The translations under genes and the position numbers were made by a program. 50,341 bases of DNA from an uncultured Eubacteriales bacterium. GTDB lineage: Bacteria > Bacillota > Clostridia > Peptostreptococcales > Anaerovoracaceae. Where the stretch lies: contig CACYPK010000013.1 in assembly GCA_902776285.1 (NCBI GenBank), positions 1-50,341 of the forward strand, read 5' to 3'. Positions 8,770-16,665 of the stretch are shown here, piece after piece; the stretch's first letter is position 1, and every line of letters begins with the position of its first letter. A model generated the notes under the pieces. The model made no database searches, was not told where the DNA came from, and saw only the letters and a program-made list of their open reading frames with translations.

Positions 8770-9304
8770 CGTATCTCAGGAGAAAGTCCTGATAGGCAAG
8801 GTCGGGAGCCCTGTGGGCATAAAGGGTGAGTTCAGAGTGAACCTGTACTCGCAGGATCCCGGCAATCTGAAGGAGGGCAAGGTCCTCCTTCTTGAGCGTG
8901 CGGATAAAAACATAAGCGCGGCCATCGAGGGAATAAGGTTCCAGAAGGACAAGCCTGTCGTAAGACTCAAGGGCATAGAAGACCGTAATGCCGCTGAAGA
9001 TATCAGAGGCATGGACGTCAGCATCAGGGCCTGCGACATGGAAGAACTGCCTGAAGGCGAGCACTATGTGCGCGACCTGATAGGCTGCAGAGTCGTGGAC
9101 ATCGCGCAGGGCGCTGCCGGCGAGGGCGGAGCCGAGATCGGCGTGCTCGCCGATGTGATACAGAACACGGCGCAGAGCATACTCGATGTAAAGGCCCCTG
9201 ACGGCAAAAGCGTACTCATACCCGCGGTCGACGCGTTTCTCAGAAGCATCGATGAAGAGGCAGGCGTCATAGAGGTAGAACTCATTCCGGGATTTCTCGA
9301 CTGA
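8756..9304 (+). CDS. rimM: 16S rRNA processing protein RimM
   Basis: A 182-residue ribosome maturation factor for the 30S head, which binds S19. The N-terminal RimM domain shows GKVGSPVGIKGEFRVN, and the C-terminal PRC-barrel ends in VLIPAVDAFLRSID and ELIPGFLD. The predicted start is TTG 8756, overlapping the end of khpA by 14 bases, with GGAG at 8748-8751. No better start codon lies before the conserved GKVGSP, so translational coupling to khpA is likely. Confidence 0.93.
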   Translation: MKKTDVSQEKVLIGKVGSPVGIKGEFRVNLYSQDPGNLKEGKVLLLERADKNISAAIEGIRFQKDKPVVRLKGIEDRNAAEDIRGMDVSIRACDMEELPEGEHYVRDLIGCRVVDIAQGAAGEGGAEIGVLADVIQNTAQSILDVKAPDGKSVLIPAVDAFLRSIDEEAGVIEVELIPGFLD

Positions 9305-9342
9305 CAGGATCCGCGTACAGCCACTGCGCAAAACGAAAAAGA

Positions 9343-10068
9343 ATGAAGATCAATATACTCACGATCTTTCCGGAGATGTTCGCGCCGCTTCGCATGAGCA
9401 TGCTCGGGAGAGCGATCGACAACGGAATAATCGAGCTGAACGTCACGGATATAAGGGACTATACGATCGACAGGCATAACCGCGTAGACGACACGCCTTA
9501 CGGCGGCGGGGCCGGCATGGTGATGCAGGTGCAGCCTATCCTTGACGCGTTTGAAGGCAGCGGTTTTGGCGGAGAGGTGATATACATGTCTCCGCGCGGC
9601 GAGATGCTCTCCGGCGCGCTGGCAAAGGAGCTTTCGGAGAAGACTGAGATGACCATACTTTGCGGTCACTATGAAGGCGTGGATCAGCGCGCTCTGGACA
9701 GACTGGGCGTTCGCGAGGTCTCAATAGGCGATTATGTGCTGACCGGCGGAGAACTGCCTGCCATGGTCCTTATAGATACTGTGGCGAGGTTCATTGACGG
9801 CGTGCTGGCCGGTGATGAGTCGGTCAATGATGAGTCGATATACTCGGGACTGCTGGAATATCCGCATTATTCCAAACCGAGGGAGTATGACGGCGATGAG
9901 GTTCCGGAAATACTGCTGTCCGGCAACCACGGCGAGATAGACCTCTGGCGCTGGGAACAGGCGCTGGCGCTCACAAAAGAAAGACGCCCGGACCTCTTTA
10001 AGGCATACCTTGAAAGCGAGCCGGAACTGTCAAAAAAACAAAAGCGGATACTGCAGAAATATCTGTGA
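9343..10068 (+). CDS. trmD: tRNA (guanine37-N1)-methyltransferase TrmD
   Basis: A 241-residue SPOUT-family enzyme that methylates G37 next to the anticodon and so prevents frameshifts. Signatures: MKINILTIFPEMF at the start, DDTPYGGGAGMVM, CGHYEGVDQR and the knotted SAM site SIGDYVLTGGELPAMV. It starts 39 bases after rimM with only a weak Shine-Dalgarno site. It closes the operon; a terminator follows. Confidence 0.97.
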   Translation: MKINILTIFPEMFAPLRMSMLGRAIDNGIIELNVTDIRDYTIDRHNRVDDTPYGGGAGMVMQVQPILDAFEGSGFGGEVIYMSPRGEMLSGALAKELSEKTEMTILCGHYEGVDQRALDRLGVREVSIGDYVLTGGELPAMVLIDTVARFIDGVLAGDESVNDESIYSGLLEYPHYSKPREYDGDEVPEILLSGNHGEIDLWRWEQALALTKERRPDLFKAYLESEPELSKKQKRILQKYL

Positions 10069-10118
10069 CGGAGGCAGCCGCGAGGCCGTCTCAAAAATAC
10101 ACAAAATGTAGTAATTTC

Positions 10119-10160
10119 AAAGCCCAAGCGTAAATACATATTGTATTACGGGGCTTTTTT
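10119..10160 (+). terminator. terminator of the ffh-trmD operon
   Basis: AAAGCCC (from 10119) pairs with GGGGCTTT (10150-10157), with an inner GTAA-ATACA / TGTATTAC stem, then a T-run. The right half overlaps the likely promoter of the next gene. Confidence 0.85.
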
Positions 10161-10170
10161 GTTGTATAAT
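10141..10170 (+). promoter_or_regulatory. putative promoter just upstream of the HlyD-like gene
   Basis: TATAAT (10165-10170) with a weak -35 (TTGTAT 10141-10146, 18-base spacer). Transcription would start about 4 bases before the ATG at 10181, giving an almost leaderless mRNA. Confidence 0.5.
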
Positions 10171-10180
10171 CTTTCTGAAT

Positions 10181-11398
10181 ATGGAAACTAATCGAAAAGG
10201 CCTTTTGAGCAGAAAGTGGATAGTCGCGATCCTCGTATACATCGGACTGATCGCGCTGTGCTGTATAGTAGTCTATGCCGTCCCTTCTGTCAGGGGCATG
10301 CTCGAGAAGACATATATAGCGCAAAACGGAACGATAGACGTCAAGGATGAGGTCTCAGGTTTTATCGTGAGAGATGAGACCGTTTATGCCGCGGCAGAGA
10401 AAAGCAAGATCAACAGGCTTGCTGAGACAGACAAGCTGGTCAAAGCAGACACCAGGGTGGTAGAACTCACTCCGACAGAAGAAGAGCCTGAAGAAGCCAA
10501 AAGCGAAGAGACAAAGGATTCAAAGTCCGAAGACAACAAGGAAGCCAAGTCCGAAGACACGAAGACCAAAGATAAAAAGGACGCCAAGTCTGCGGAATCC
10601 GAAGAAGAAACCGCGGATAACACCGGCAGGTACAGAAGCATAATGGAGGAGCTCGGTGATTCGGTAAAAGTCACCGAAAAAGGAGCTACCAAGGATCCGG
10701 GTTACGTCAGCTATTATGTCGACGGGGCAGAGAACAAACTGAATACGGACAACCTTGATGGTCTCACGGAAAAAGACCTCAAGGATCTTACAGGCCGCAA
10801 GGCCGTAAAAGTACCTGAGAAGCACTGCGGCAAGGGCTATCCTGTATTCAAGATCGTCCGCAACAGCAAGTGGTACCTGGTGTTCTTTGAGGACAACGAG
10901 TCAGCCGCCAGATATGTTCCGGGCGAAACCGTAACAATAGATATAAACGGCGAGCCGGTCACTGTTACGGTCAGCAGGGTGGACAGCGGCACAAAGACAT
11001 CGAAGATAGCGCTGTCGTGCAAATCGTTCTTTGACGGCTTCTTCGAAATGAGAGAACTTGATACCACGGTCACCTTTGTAAGCGCGGAGGGCCTGGTGCT
11101 CGAGGACTCAAGCATAGTCGAAGCTCCGGACGGCCGCCGCGGAGTGTTCGTGAAGAACAAGCTGGGCGAGCACGTATTCAAGCCAATCAGGGCCAAGGCC
11201 GATGATGGCACCAAGTGCGTGGTCTTTGCAGATATCTATGTAGACGCCGAGGGCAATTTCGTAGAGACGATAAAGACATACGACGAGATAATCGCCGAGC
11301 CGACCGAGGACGATCTGGCAAGTCTTAAGAAAAAGGTCAAGAAAGAAAAAGAACCGCAGGCAAAAGAAACTCCTGCGGAGTCAAAGGACGGCAACTGA
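10181..11398 (+). CDS. HlyD-like membrane-anchored protein next to yggS-sepF
   Basis: A 405-residue protein with one N-terminal membrane span (about residues 14-36), then a region like the HlyD/biotinyl-lipoyl-type hairpin domain (GTIDVKDEVSGFIVRDETV). A low-complexity Glu/Lys/Ser/Asp stretch (about residues 88-145) and a beta-rich C-terminal half follow. Comparable proteins occur beside yggS and sepF in Clostridia; their function is not established, and a role at the division site is only suggested by neighbours. No Shine-Dalgarno site precedes ATG 10181, and the next ATG lies beyond the membrane span, so the start is kept. Eight bases separate it from yggS. Confidence 0.75.
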   Translation: METNRKGLLSRKWIVAILVYIGLIALCCIVVYAVPSVRGMLEKTYIAQNGTIDVKDEVSGFIVRDETVYAAAEKSKINRLAETDKLVKADTRVVELTPTEEEPEEAKSEETKDSKSEDNKEAKSEDTKTKDKKDAKSAESEEETADNTGRYRSIMEELGDSVKVTEKGATKDPGYVSYYVDGAENKLNTDNLDGLTEKDLKDLTGRKAVKVPEKHCGKGYPVFKIVRNSKWYLVFFEDNESAARYVPGETVTIDINGEPVTVTVSRVDSGTKTSKIALSCKSFFDGFFEMRELDTTVTFVSAEGLVLEDSSIVEAPDGRRGVFVKNKLGEHVFKPIRAKADDGTKCVVFADIYVDAEGNFVETIKTYDEIIAEPTEDDLASLKKKVKKEKEPQAKETPAESKDGN

Positions 11399-11406
11399 TT
11401 AACGCC

Positions 11407-12105
11407 ATGAGTATAAGCGAAAGGTTTTTAGAAGTAAAAAAACGGGTCGATGAGGCCGCGCTCAGAAGCGGCAGGGACCCGGCTGATGTCAGACTGGTGG
11501 CTGTCACCAAGACGCATCCGGCGTCCAAGATCAACGAGGCGATAGAGGCGGGAGCCGCCGACATAGGCGAGAACCGCGTCCAGGAATTGCTCGAGAAGAT
11601 CGATGACGTCGCTCCTGTCAGATGGCACCTTATAGGTCACCTGCAGACCAACAAGGTCAGACAGGTGATAGACAAAGTGGTGATGATCCACTCTGTCGAT
11701 TCCCTCAAACTGGCGCGCGAGATAAACAAGCGTGCCGCTGCCGCGGGCAGCGTGATGGACGTGCTGATAGAGATCAACTCCGCCATGGAGGAGACCAAGT
11801 CGGGCATAGCGGCAGGCGACCTTAAACAGCTTGTGACGGAGATCACCGCTGAATGCGAAAGCGTAAGGGTATGCGGCATCATGTGCATACCGCCGATCGC
11901 CGCGGACCCCGAAGATTCGAGACCGTATTTCAAGGAAGCGGCAGAGCTCTTCAAGGAGATGAAGGGCTGGGATCTCCCGGCGGAAAGATTCGCGCCGACC
12001 GAACTCTCCATGGGTATGTCGGGCGACTTCGAGGTGGCGATCGAAGAGGGAGCAACAATAGTCAGAGTCGGCAGTTCGATATTCGGACCGCGCAATTACA
12101 GATAG
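11407..12105 (+). CDS. yggS: YggS-family pyridoxal-phosphate homeostasis protein
   Basis: A 232-residue single-domain PLP-binding barrel (YggS/YlmE/PROSC family). The PLP lysine is in VAVTKTHP (about residue 36), followed by GENRVQELLEK, WHLIGHLQTNK, HSVDS and LSMGMSGDFEVAIEEGAT, all typical. It keeps free vitamin B6 balanced and has no known catalytic turnover. In Bacillota it commonly precedes sepF, as it does here. Confidence 0.96.
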   Translation: MSISERFLEVKKRVDEAALRSGRDPADVRLVAVTKTHPASKINEAIEAGAADIGENRVQELLEKIDDVAPVRWHLIGHLQTNKVRQVIDKVVMIHSVDSLKLAREINKRAAAAGSVMDVLIEINSAMEETKSGIAAGDLKQLVTEITAECESVRVCGIMCIPPIAADPEDSRPYFKEAAELFKEMKGWDLPAERFAPTELSMGMSGDFEVAIEEGATIVRVGSSIFGPRNYR

Positions 12106-12120
12106 AGGAGGAAAAAGCAA

Positions 12121-12660
12121 ATGGGTTTCATGGATAAAATGAAAGACCTGGTTGGGATCACTGATGAGTATGAAGATGATTACGATATCACTCAGGAAGA
12201 GATCGATGCATACAAAAAAGAGATGAGCGGAGCAGCCGCTTCCGCCGCGCCTGAGGTTCCGTCGAAAACCGGCATAAGCCCGCTTGCGTTCAGCGAAGTG
12301 GCGCCGCCGCAGAAGTTCACCGAAAAGCAGGCGGAGGTCCAGGACAGCAAGGCTTCCCGCAATGATTCAGGCGCGTTCAGGATGGTGGTCATAGAGCCTA
12401 AGAATATCGAAGAATGCCGCAAGCTGATCGACAATCTCAGGAACAACAAGCCGGTCATCATCAATCTTGAGAAGGTAGAGACAGACCTGGCCCGCAAGAT
12501 GTTCGATTTCCTGAGCGGAGCCACATACGCGCTCAGGGGCAACATACAGAGAATCAACCAGAACATCTACCTTTTTGCTCCTCATAATGTTAACATAAGA
12601 GCAATGGTAGACAGGACAACGGAGTCCGGTAAGACAACGAAGGAAAGTCCGTGGAAATAG
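12121..12660 (+). CDS. sepF: cell division protein SepF
   Basis: A 179-residue protein with the amphipathic N-terminal membrane-binding helix (MGFMDKMKDLVGI), an acidic then disordered linker, and the C-terminal SepF/DUF552 domain (VVIEPKNIEECRKLIDNL to LSGATYALRGNIQRINQNIYLFAP). It tethers FtsZ filaments to the membrane and helps septum assembly. AGAGGAGG lies upstream, 15 bases after yggS. Confidence 0.97.
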   Translation: MGFMDKMKDLVGITDEYEDDYDITQEEIDAYKKEMSGAAASAAPEVPSKTGISPLAFSEVAPPQKFTEKQAEVQDSKASRNDSGAFRMVVIEPKNIEECRKLIDNLRNNKPVIINLEKVETDLARKMFDFLSGATYALRGNIQRINQNIYLFAPHNVNIRAMVDRTTESGKTTKESPWK

Positions 12661-12722
12661 ACAGTCCGCAGGTAAATATAGCAAAGGCAAGATAAATCAA
12701 CAGGAAAGGTGAGGTAGACACT

Positions 12723-13403
12723 ATGATAATGCCGATCGATATCGATAAGAAAGAATTCAGCCGTGACAAGAAGGGATACAACTCCAGAGAGGTAGACGAA
12801 TTTCTGGACCTCATAGTAGCCGATTACGAGAAGGTCCTCAACGACAACAGGACCATGGCTCACAAGATCAAGGCTCTCGAAAAGCAGCTCGAGGAGGCTC
12901 AGAAGGACGACAACGCCATGGTAGAGACTCTCGAGACAGCCAAGAAACTTATGGCTGACATCTCGGCAAGCGCTGAGAGAAGAGCTGAGCTCATGATGAG
13001 AGACGCTGAGCTCGAGGCGGAAAACATGCTGCTCGACGCAAAGGTCAACGTAAGAAAGCTGAACGATGAGCACGCTGTACTGAGCACAAAGGTCAGAAGA
13101 CTCAAGGAGAACTTCCGCAAGATGCTCGAGGCAGAACTCGCGCGCATCGATGATGATGACTTCGATATAATCAGAGATCTCGCAGAAGAGGAGATCCTTC
13201 CTGTGATCGAAGAGCCTGTAAAGGAAGAGGCAGTGTCAGTAGACAAGGCTCCGACACTGGTGATCGACAAGTCCGCGGTAGAAGGACCGGTCGAGGTAGA
13301 TTTCAGCGCTCCGAAAGATGCAGCTACTTTCTCCGATCTTTCGGACAGCCTCAAGGCAGTGGCCGATGACGCATCCATCGACAACACGATCATCCTGAAG
13401 TAA
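12723..13403 (+). CDS. divIVA: DivIVA-family cell-division/polar scaffold protein
   Basis: A 226-residue protein. The N-terminal lipid-binding domain (MPIDIDKKEFSRDKKGYN, then SREVDEFLDLIVADYEKV) is followed by a long coiled coil (about residues 30-145) and an acidic tail. DivIVA binds curved membrane at septa and poles and recruits partners. AGGTGAGG (12707-12714) gives good spacing to ATG 12723; ATG 12729 is an alternative. It ends the division cluster; a terminator follows. Confidence 0.93.
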   Translation: MIMPIDIDKKEFSRDKKGYNSREVDEFLDLIVADYEKVLNDNRTMAHKIKALEKQLEEAQKDDNAMVETLETAKKLMADISASAERRAELMMRDAELEAENMLLDAKVNVRKLNDEHAVLSTKVRRLKENFRKMLEAELARIDDDDFDIIRDLAEEEILPVIEEPVKEEAVSVDKAPTLVIDKSAVEGPVEVDFSAPKDAATFSDLSDSLKAVADDASIDNTIILK

Positions 13404-13468
13404 GAACGATTTTCCGAAGTCTCTTTCGGAACGGATCACACTTTTCTTGTCAACGATCGATAATAATA

Positions 13469-13503
13469 AAAACGCTTTACCACTCGTGGTGAAGCGTTTT
13501 GTT
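13469..13503. terminator. bidirectional terminator between divIVA and the metal regulator
   Basis: A 15-bp stem (AAAACGCTTTACCAC with GTGGTGAAGCGTTTT) with A-run and T-run on the two sides. It can stop transcription from both convergent neighbours. Confidence 0.9.
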
Positions 13504-13536
13504 GTTTGCTTTTTTATTTGAGATGGCAGGGACAGC

Positions 13537-13935
13537 TTACTCGAAGTCGTAGCTCCCGAGTTTTTCCTCGCGGCCTTCGTTCAGGTAGTCGCAGATCGCG
13601 ACGTATGTCTCGTGAGATATGTCGTGCTCTATCTTGCACGCGTCTTCTTCGGCCTGTTCCGAACTCACGCCAAGCTTTTCCAGGAAAGCGGTCAGGGCCT
13701 TATGTCTTTCATAGATCCTCTTCGCGATCTTGTAGCCAGCCGGAGCCAGAGTAATGGGACCGTTGGCGTCCATGTTGATGTAGCCGCTCTCTCTAAGGCG
13801 CTTTACAGCGTATGAAACGCTGGGCTTGGTGACGCCGAGTCTCTTCGCGACGTCTATGGAGCGGATGTAACCGTGCTCCTCCTGAAGGATAAGCATCGCC
13901 TCAAGATAGTCTTCTGCGGATTGTCTGATCTTCAT
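13537..13935 (-). CDS. DtxR/MntR-family metal-dependent repressor
   Basis: A 132-residue transcription factor: winged helix-turn-helix (about 1-62; DVAKRLGVTKPSVSYAVKRL) and a metal-binding dimerisation domain (about 65-132). There is no SH3-like domain, so the length is that of MntR. Likely metal ligands are D9, E12, H78, C100, E103 and H104. Asp 9 follows the Mn2+ sensor MntR, while Cys 100 sits where MntR has Glu 99 and DtxR has Cys 102, so metal choice (Mn or Fe) is uncertain. Its promoter overlaps a palindromic operator, suggesting self-repression. Divergent to rubrerythrin. Confidence 0.92.
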   Translation of the reverse strand: MKIRQSAEDYLEAMLILQEEHGYIRSIDVAKRLGVTKPSVSYAVKRLRESGYINMDANGPITLAPAGYKIAKRIYERHKALTAFLEKLGVSSEQAEEDACKIEHDISHETYVAICDYLNEGREEKLGSYDFE

Positions 13936-14016
13936 GTTATCTTTCTCCTTGGGAAACTGTCACGGCCGACATCCGGCCGCCGGCGTCATGATGTTTATAT
14001 CCGCCAATACAATAAC

Positions 14017-14044
14017 ATAATAATTACAGATATTCAATTGTAAA
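14017..14044 (-). promoter_or_regulatory. promoter of the DtxR/MntR-type regulator
   Basis: Read on the minus strand: TTTACA (14044-14039), a 16-base spacer and TATTAT (14022-14017). The -35 box lies inside the palindrome at 14036-14057. Confidence 0.6.
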
Positions 14045-14057
14045 GTGGTTTACAATT
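14036..14057. promoter_or_regulatory. 22-bp palindromic operator
   Basis: Two perfect 9-bp arms, AATTGTAAA and TTTACAATT, around GTGG. It covers the -35 region of the regulator promoter and lies 164 bases before rubrerythrin. The most likely ligand is the adjacent DtxR/MntR-type protein. Confidence 0.65.
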
Positions 14058-14220
14058 AATCCGCGTGCCGGTGAATTCTTTTGAATGAAAACTGCGTGAA
14101 ATTGTATCAAATCAGGTGCAAGCCCGTGAAAGATGTGTTACTATTATGACGTTGACAAGACGGGCCCCAAAACGGTTGCCCGGCATCAAAAGAAATCAAT
14201 TCCAAAAGGAGGAAATTATT

Positions 14221-14763
14221 ATGGCAAAATGGGTATGCAGCGTATGCGGTTATGTTCATGAGGGAGAAACAGCTCCTGAAAAGTGCCCTGTGTGCAAGGC
14301 TCCTGCAGAAAAGTTCATCAAGCAGGACGAAGAGATGACATGGGCTGCTGAGCATGTACTGGGAGTAGCGCAGGGAGTAGATCCTGAGATCATCGAAGAT
14401 CTCAGAGCCAACTTCACAGGTGAGTGCACAGAAGTAGGCATGTATCTGGCTATGTCCAGAGTAGCTTTCAGAGAAGGCTATCCTGAGATCGGTGAATACT
14501 GGAAGACCGCTGCTTATGAAGAAGCTGAGCACGCTGCCAAGTTCGCGGAGCTCCTGGGCGAGGTCCTCACGGACAGCACAGAGAAGAACCTCAGAATGAG
14601 AGTAGAAGCTGAGAACGGCGCGACTCTCGGAAAGACAATGCTCGCCAAGAAGGCCAAAGAGCAGAACCTCGACGCTATCCACGATACAGTTCACGAGATG
14701 GCAAGAGACGAGGCCAGACACGGCAAGGCATTCGCGGGTCTTCTGAAGAGATACTTCGGCTAA
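14221..14763 (+). CDS. rbr: reverse rubrerythrin
   Basis: A 180-residue protein that reduces hydrogen peroxide in anaerobes. The rubredoxin domain is at the N-terminus (C6, C9, C22, C25: CSVCG and CPVCK), and the ferritin-like diiron domain follows with [28 protein letters not shown] and DEARHGKAF. This domain order defines the reverse type. ATG 14221 follows AAGGAGG (14206-14212). A strong terminator comes 30 bases after the stop. The regulator divergently upstream fits metal and peroxide control. Confidence 0.96.
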   Translation: MAKWVCSVCGYVHEGETAPEKCPVCKAPAEKFIKQDEEMTWAAEHVLGVAQGVDPEIIEDLRANFTGECTEVGMYLAMSRVAFREGYPEIGEYWKTAAYEEAEHAAKFAELLGEVLTDSTEKNLRMRVEAENGATLGKTMLAKKAKEQNLDAIHDTVHEMARDEARHGKAFAGLLKRYFG

Positions 14764-14792
14764 TAGAAACGCCTGTATTTCAATGATTGATG

Positions 14793-14827
14793 AAGAGACT
14801 ATCATCTCGGTGATAGTCTCTTTTCTT
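14793..14827 (+). terminator. terminator of rubrerythrin
   Basis: A 12-bp stem (AAGAGACTATCA 14793-14804 with TGATAGTCTCTT 14811-14822), a 6-base loop and a T-rich tail. Confidence 0.93.
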
Positions 14828-14890
14828 TGCTTATTATTATTTATGATTTATAATTACTAAAACTGTTTCCAAACTATAGAAGTGAGGTAA

Positions 14891-15718
14891 ATGAACAATT
14901 CGGGTTATTCATTAATTGTGCTATTTATAATCTGCTTTGCTGTATTTTTTGCTATAAAACATCTTTTGCCTAAAACTCCAGAGAGACAAGGTGAAATAGG
15001 TGAGTCTAATATAGCGTCCTTAATTACGAGATCCATACACAGAGGTCTTTACGGATATGTGCTGCAGAACCTATATGTGCCTAAAGTAGATGGCGGTACA
15101 TCGGAAATTGATGTGCTTCTTGTTTGCACAAAAGGCATTTTTGTTTTTGAGAGCAAGGACTATGCGGGATGGATCTTTGGGGACGATAAGCACAAGTTTT
15201 GGACAGTAACGCTATATGCAGGAAAAGATTGGAAAGGCTCCAAAAAGACAGATAAGCACAAATTCTATAATCCAATATGGCAAAACAATTCGCACATTAG
15301 AAATCTCCAAAGAATAATAGGGGATGCTATCCCAATGCATTCTATTATTGTTTTTTCCAATCGATGTGAGCTAAAGAATGTTATAAACAGTAGTGATGCG
15401 AGAATAATGCAAACACGCTATTTGAAGCACTATATGTCTGATGTTCGAAACATTTATGATGTGGTTCTTTCTACGGATGCAGTAGATAGCGTATATAATT
15501 TGTTTCTACCATTAAAGGATAATTATGGAGAGAAAAAACAGAATCATCTTGCTTATATTAGCGAGCAACATAGCAATCCTACTCGGTGCCCTCGCTGTGG
15601 AGGGGAACTTTTAATAAGGACTGCGAAAAAAGGATCTAATGTAGGGAGGCGGTTCTATGGATGTTCAAACTATCCAAAGTGCAAATATACCAGGAGTATC
15701 GATAAAGATTCCATATAA
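14891..15718 (+). CDS. NERD-domain nuclease-like protein with topoisomerase-type zinc ribbon
   Basis: A 275-residue protein. One N-terminal membrane span (about residues 6-25) is followed by a NERD domain (about 32-150), a PD-(D/E)xK-related nuclease fold: GEIGE, then SEIDVLLV and VFESKDY supply the expected acidic/Lys residues. The C-terminus is a topoisomerase I-type C4 zinc ribbon (CPRCGGEL ... CSNYPKC). Such proteins are presumed to act on DNA, but their role is unknown. The gene is clearly richer in A and T than its neighbours and has its own terminator, which suggests recent transfer. AGTGAGG precedes ATG 14891. Confidence 0.87.
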   Translation: MNNSGYSLIVLFIICFAVFFAIKHLLPKTPERQGEIGESNIASLITRSIHRGLYGYVLQNLYVPKVDGGTSEIDVLLVCTKGIFVFESKDYAGWIFGDDKHKFWTVTLYAGKDWKGSKKTDKHKFYNPIWQNNSHIRNLQRIIGDAIPMHSIIVFSNRCELKNVINSSDARIMQTRYLKHYMSDVRNIYDVVLSTDAVDSVYNLFLPLKDNYGEKKQNHLAYISEQHSNPTRCPRCGGELLIRTAKKGSNVGRRFYGCSNYPKCKYTRSIDKDSI

Positions 15719-15719
15719 T

Positions 15720-15751
15720 AAAGAGCGTCGATGAGATGCTCTTTTCTGTTT
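15720..15751 (+). terminator. terminator of the NERD gene
   Basis: AAAGAGC and GCTCTTT form a 7-bp stem around an 11-base loop, followed by T-rich sequence, directly at the NERD stop codon. Confidence 0.75.
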
Positions 15752-15773
15752 AATACAATTGATAAGCGGTAGA

Positions 15774-16006
15774 AATGGTCCGATTTCGGTTGATGGTCCG
15801 AAAAAGGACCAAAAAGTCGGGCAAATCAGGCTGAAAAATGGTCCGATTTCGATTGGTGGTTCGAAAATGGACCAAAAAAGAGGAAAACATGAGCGGGAAA
15901 ATGGTCCGATTTCAGTTGATGGTTCGGAAAAGGACCAAAATAGTGGAAAAGTTGAGCGGATAATTGGTCCGATTTCAGCCAATCCTTCTGGATCGGACCA
16001 ACGGGA
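15774..16006. repeat. tandem array of 63-bp hairpin-forming units
   Basis: Four units start at 15774, 15837, 15900 and 15963, so the period is exactly 63 bases; the fourth is diverged and cut short. Each unit begins (A)ATGGTCCGATTTC and has GGACCA 30 bases later, so each can fold into a hairpin (TGGTCC/GGACCA outer stem; TTTCGG/CCGAAA inner stem in unit 1). Unit 2 changes both sides of one inner pair (G-C to A-T). Unit 4 has a 10-bp outer stem. Because 63 is a multiple of 3, both strands stay open across it (a 21-residue repeat NGPISVDG... on the plus strand), but there is no convincing ribosome site. I treat it as a DNA or RNA structural repeat. Confidence 0.85.
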
Positions 16007-16021
16007 CTAAAAAAGGGACAA

Positions 16022-16056
16022 AAAAAGAAGAGGTCGGCGGTTGCCGGCCTCTTTTC
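16022..16056. terminator. bidirectional terminator next to the repeat array
   Basis: AAGAGGTCGGC (16028-16038) pairs with GCCGGCCTCTT (16043-16053) with one wobble. A-rich sequence lies to the left and T-run to the right, so it can stop transcription from the array side and from the minus-strand DUF1508 gene. Between 16057 and 16122 there is only a short direct repeat of GGATTGGCTA. Confidence 0.8.
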
Positions 16057-16122
16057 CTAATCATTTATACGCTTATTCCGGATTGGCTACTCAGTCAGAA
16101 GCAGCCGCTTGTTTTGGATTGG

Positions 16123-16491
16123 CTATTCTGCTTCTTCGACCGGAGAGTCCGCGTTCTTGCGGATGCTCTCGATGCCGTTCATGCAGCTCTTCTTTGCCTT
16201 GTAGCCTTCGCCTGTCGCGATGATCTCGCCGTTTCCTGCCTTGAGGCGGAAGCGGAATTCGCCGGCCTTGTCGACGTATACTTCGAACTTAGGATTCTTT
16301 GCCTTTTCGAATCCTTCCGCTGTCTGGTCTTCGACTGCCGCGACAGGAGCGTTCTTCATTACGCTCTTGATGCCGTTCTTGCATGCGGACTTGGTGGTGT
16401 AAACTTCTGAGTTGGCGATGACTTCGCCGTTGCCGGCCTTCAGGTCGAACTTGAAGCCGGTATTGGTCTTTTTGATTACATATTTGCCCAT
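16123..16491 (-). CDS. DUF1508 (YegP-like) tandem-repeat protein
   Basis: A 122-residue protein made of two DUF1508 units (about residues 1-50 and 66-112). Each has the pattern F.F.LKAGNGE.IA..E.Y..K..C.NGI.S: FDLKAGNGEVIANSEVY and FRLKAGNGEIIATGEGY. The function of this family (UPF0339) is unknown. AAGGGGA precedes the ATG. It stands alone, convergent with the repeat array. Confidence 0.93.
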   Translation of the reverse strand: MGKYVIKKTNTGFKFDLKAGNGEVIANSEVYTTKSACKNGIKSVMKNAPVAAVEDQTAEGFEKAKNPKFEVYVDKAGEFRFRLKAGNGEIIATGEGYKAKKSCMNGIESIRKNADSPVEEAE

Positions 16492-16665
16492 GAGATTCCC
16501 CTTTCCTGATAGCCATTTCGAGTAAAGAAATATGCAAAATCATTATATCATATGACGGTTGACAAAGGCTTGTGCTTTTGGATTTTCAGTCTTGCGAACA
16601 AACGTCTTTGACCTGCGGATCTTTCGATATTATCCAAAAAAACATAATAAGTGCATAACAACATA

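Noticed and set aside
15774..16006. CRISPR array
   Set aside because: The units are 63-base near-complete repeats without unique spacers, and no cas gene is near.
16123..16410. Plus-strand frames across the DUF1508 gene
   Set aside because: The minus-strand frame has two clear DUF1508 units; the plus frames have no motif or start site.
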